From: Halolacustris sp051744345
GTDB lineage: Bacteria; Actinomycetota; Humimicrobiia; Humimicrobiales; Humimicrobiaceae
Direction: 5' to 3'
DNA length: 33,910 bases
Assembly (NCBI GenBank): GCA_051744345.1
Contig: JBNJCW010000014.1
Location: forward strand, 1-33,910
Shown here piece after piece: positions 32,746 through 33,910 of the stretch. Numbering within the stretch: position 1 is the stretch's first letter; every line of letters starts with the position of its first letter. Under the pieces are notes generated by a model. That model was not told where the DNA came from. It saw only the letters and a program-made list of their open reading frames with translations, and ran no database searches. The translations under genes and the position numbers were made by a program.

Positions 32746-33060
32746 ATTTACGCTATAATTACCAGTGGTGGTAAACAATACAAGATAGAAGAAAACCAGG
32801 ACGTGGTGGTCGATTATCTGGAAGGCAAAGAGGGAGATAAAATAAACCTAAAGGAGGTCAACCTTATCTCAGATGGAAGCAAGACAAAGGTGGGCAAGCC
32901 TTTAGTTGATAATGCAGAAGTAGTAGCGACCATAAAACAGCAGATAAGGGCAGACAAGGTTATTGCCTTCAAGATGAAGGCCAAGAAAAGATACAAGAGA
33001 AAGATAGGGCACAGGCAGCCTCTTACGGTTTTGCATACCGAAAAGATAAAGGTTAAGTGA
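32746..33060 (+). CDS. rplU: Ribosomal protein L21, apparently initiated at ATT
   Basis: Read from the ATT at 32746 the protein has 104 residues and begins (M)YAIITSGGKQYKIEENQ, exactly the conserved start of bL21; KMKAKKRYKRKIGHRQPLT is the conserved rRNA-binding end. A consensus aaggagg (32734-32740) lies 5 nt before the ATT. In this frame the nearest upstream stop is TAA 32722-32724, with no ATG, GTG or TTG between. The first ordinary start inside is GTG 32803, which would remove 19 conserved residues. So the start is ATT, unless the base is a sequencing error for ATG. It binds 23S rRNA in the large subunit. It is 9 nt from rpmA. Confidence 0.92.
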   Translation: MYAIITSGGKQYKIEENQDVVVDYLEGKEGDKINLKEVNLISDGSKTKVGKPLVDNAEVVATIKQQIRADKVIAFKMKAKKRYKRKIGHRQPLTVLHTEKIKVK

Positions 33061-33069
33061 GGTGATTTT

Positions 33070-33306
33070 ATGTCTACCAAAAAAGGTGTAGGAAGTACAA
33101 GAAACGGAAGAGACAGCAATCCCAAGTTTTTGGGGATTAAAAACTCAAGCGGCCAGGCTGTAAAGGCTGGAAGCATTATTGTAAGGCAGAGAGGGACAAA
33201 GTTCAAGCCTGGAAAAAATGTAGGGCTCGGCAGGGATTTTACGCTTTTTGCCAAGACTGACGGCAAGGTTGAGTTCTCCAATAACCGGGTGGTTAATATA
33301 GTATAG
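33070..33306 (+). CDS. rpmA: Ribosomal protein L27
   Basis: 78 residues: STKKGVGSTRNGRDSNPKFLG, IIVRQRGTKFKPG and VGLGRDFTLFA, the conserved bL27 sequence. It starts directly with the mature N-terminus; the cleavable F-F extension of Bacillota L27 is absent, and so is the prp protease gene usually found between rplU and rpmA in those bacteria. It contacts the peptidyl-transferase centre. The ATG has aggtgat upstream. A hairpin follows the stop. Confidence 0.97.
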   Translation: MSTKKGVGSTRNGRDSNPKFLGIKNSSGQAVKAGSIIVRQRGTKFKPGKNVGLGRDFTLFAKTDGKVEFSNNRVVNIV

Positions 33307-33336
33307 ACAAAGGGTCCTTGATGGGCCCTTTTGTCT
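33305..33336 (+). terminator. Hairpin terminator after rpmA
   Basis: AGACAAAGGG (33305-33314) pairs with CCCTTTTGTCT (33326-33336) with one bulge, extended by inner TCC/GGG pairs. It overlaps the rpmA stop codon; no clean T-run follows. Confidence 0.6.
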
Positions 33337-33345
33337 CCAAAAAGC

Positions 33346-33759
33346 TTACCCCATCTTTTCTATTTGGCCTTTACCTGCAAGCTTTCGTACTGTTTTATGC
33401 GGAAACAGCATTTCTCCCGCCGGAAACAAAGCGGTAGCTAAAATAAACAGTGGACCGAGCACTATACCGGGCTATGTCCATTCCCTTTCCCCTGGCAGCA
33501 TATATCCCGGATTTAATTTTTTTTAAGCCTATACTTCCACAGGTTACCGCTGAGAGGGGAAGGCCCAGCAAGAGAGCAACCAGGATAGAAACAATGGAAG
33601 CGACGAGGGCCTCATATGAAATCAAGTTCCTGAGGTATGTAACAATATGGAGGACTGTTTTGGGGATAAGGTATATATAGAGCTGTAGGTTAATATGCCG
33701 GCAACCATTGAAATTACGGACATCCTCCTGTATCTTATCATCTTGGTGTTTCTATTCAT
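33346..33759 (-). pseudogene. Frameshifted DUF4190-like small membrane protein
   Basis: From ATG 33759 (ggtgag upstream) the frame opens with MNRNTKMIRYRRMSVISM and stops early. A second frame continues with YEALVASIVSILVALLLG and GSIGLKKIKSGIYAARGKGMDIA. After removing one base in the GGG at 33469-33471, the third segment reads AGIVLGPLFILATALF and ends at TAA (33348-33346). LGxIxLxKIK...GKGMxIAGIVLG is the DUF4190 membrane-protein pattern. At least two frameshifts are needed, so it is decayed or the sequence carries indel errors. The last 120 nt before the window edge show no gene. Confidence 0.5.
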
Positions 33760-33910
33760 CGTCTCACCCCCGTCCCGTTATAATTATACTGCTTTGGAAG
33801 GCAGGATATAAAATATTTTGTGATAAAAGTTACATAAGTATTTTTTTTATGCAGGCTTAGGTCTATAATCATATTATCTTAAAAGGGATAGGTAAAAAAT
33901 AAGGGAAGGG
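33760..33910. other. Gene-free AT-rich end of window
   Basis: No coding signal on either strand. A TATAAT-like element on the minus strand (about 33778-33783) could serve the DUF4190-like gene. Confidence 0.4.

Noticed and set aside
32803..32805. GTG 32803 as start of rplU
   Set aside because: It would remove the conserved first 19 residues of L21 and has no ribosome-binding site; the aaggagg is placed for the ATT at 32746.

Overview
The window is a bacterial chromosome segment, probably from a metagenome. Its backbone looks like an uncultured, probably anaerobic, Gram-positive-affiliated lineage (Actinobacteriota- or Bacillota-related; I cannot fix the phylum). Grounds for this are the gene order tilS-hpt-ftsH / folE-folP-folBK-coaX-dusB, frequent TTG starts, heavy use of AGG for arginine, and an L27 protein without the cleavable N-terminal extension typical of Bacillota, with no prp gene between rplU and rpmA.

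Region 1 (about 143-10707) is an AT-rich insertion of about 10.5 kb. It is bounded by two identical 17-bp direct repeats (143-159 and 10691-10707). Outside the repeats lie a trehalohydrolase-like gene (left, minus strand, cut by the window edge) and glgB (right, minus strand). Each repeat spans the glgB stop / treZ start sequence (ATGA), so the block appears to have inserted exactly at a glgB-treZ gene overlap and left both genes intact. The insert encodes a small Cys-rich DUF6788-like protein, a LacI-type repressor behind a near-consensus promoter with two palindromic operators, three different UroD/MtaA-superfamily proteins, a ribose-type ABC importer (binding protein, ATPase, permease) and a ROK-type winged-helix remnant. 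The binding protein is an in-frame tandem of two domains sharing 643 bp of perfect DNA identity. No integrase, transposase or corrinoid protein is visible. This cargo is the best candidate for an undescribed catabolic system.

Region 2 (10695-16291) holds glycogen genes: glgB divergent from glgA. glgA is translationally coupled to a soluble GAF-PAS histidine kinase and a receiver-only response regulator.

Region 3 (16364-28018) is a long mostly plus-strand housekeeping run: a GalT-family nucleotidyltransferase, tilS, hpt, ftsH, a ferredoxin-like aldo/keto reductase, folate genes (folE, folP, fused folB-folK), coaX, a C_GCAxxG_C_C protein on the opposite strand, and dusB. The 3' end of dusB lies inside a tRNA-Pro(CGG) gene.

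Region 4 (28090-33910) has a membrane-anchored bifunctional-nuclease-domain protein and a second aldo/keto reductase on the minus strand. A plus-strand operon follows: an encapsulin-type ferritin-like protein, an FGGY sugar kinase, a DtxR-family metalloregulator and a DUF192 protein. Next comes rplU-rpmA under its own promoter; rplU can only be full length if it starts at an ATT codon. The window ends in a frameshifted DUF4190-like gene and otherwise empty DNA.
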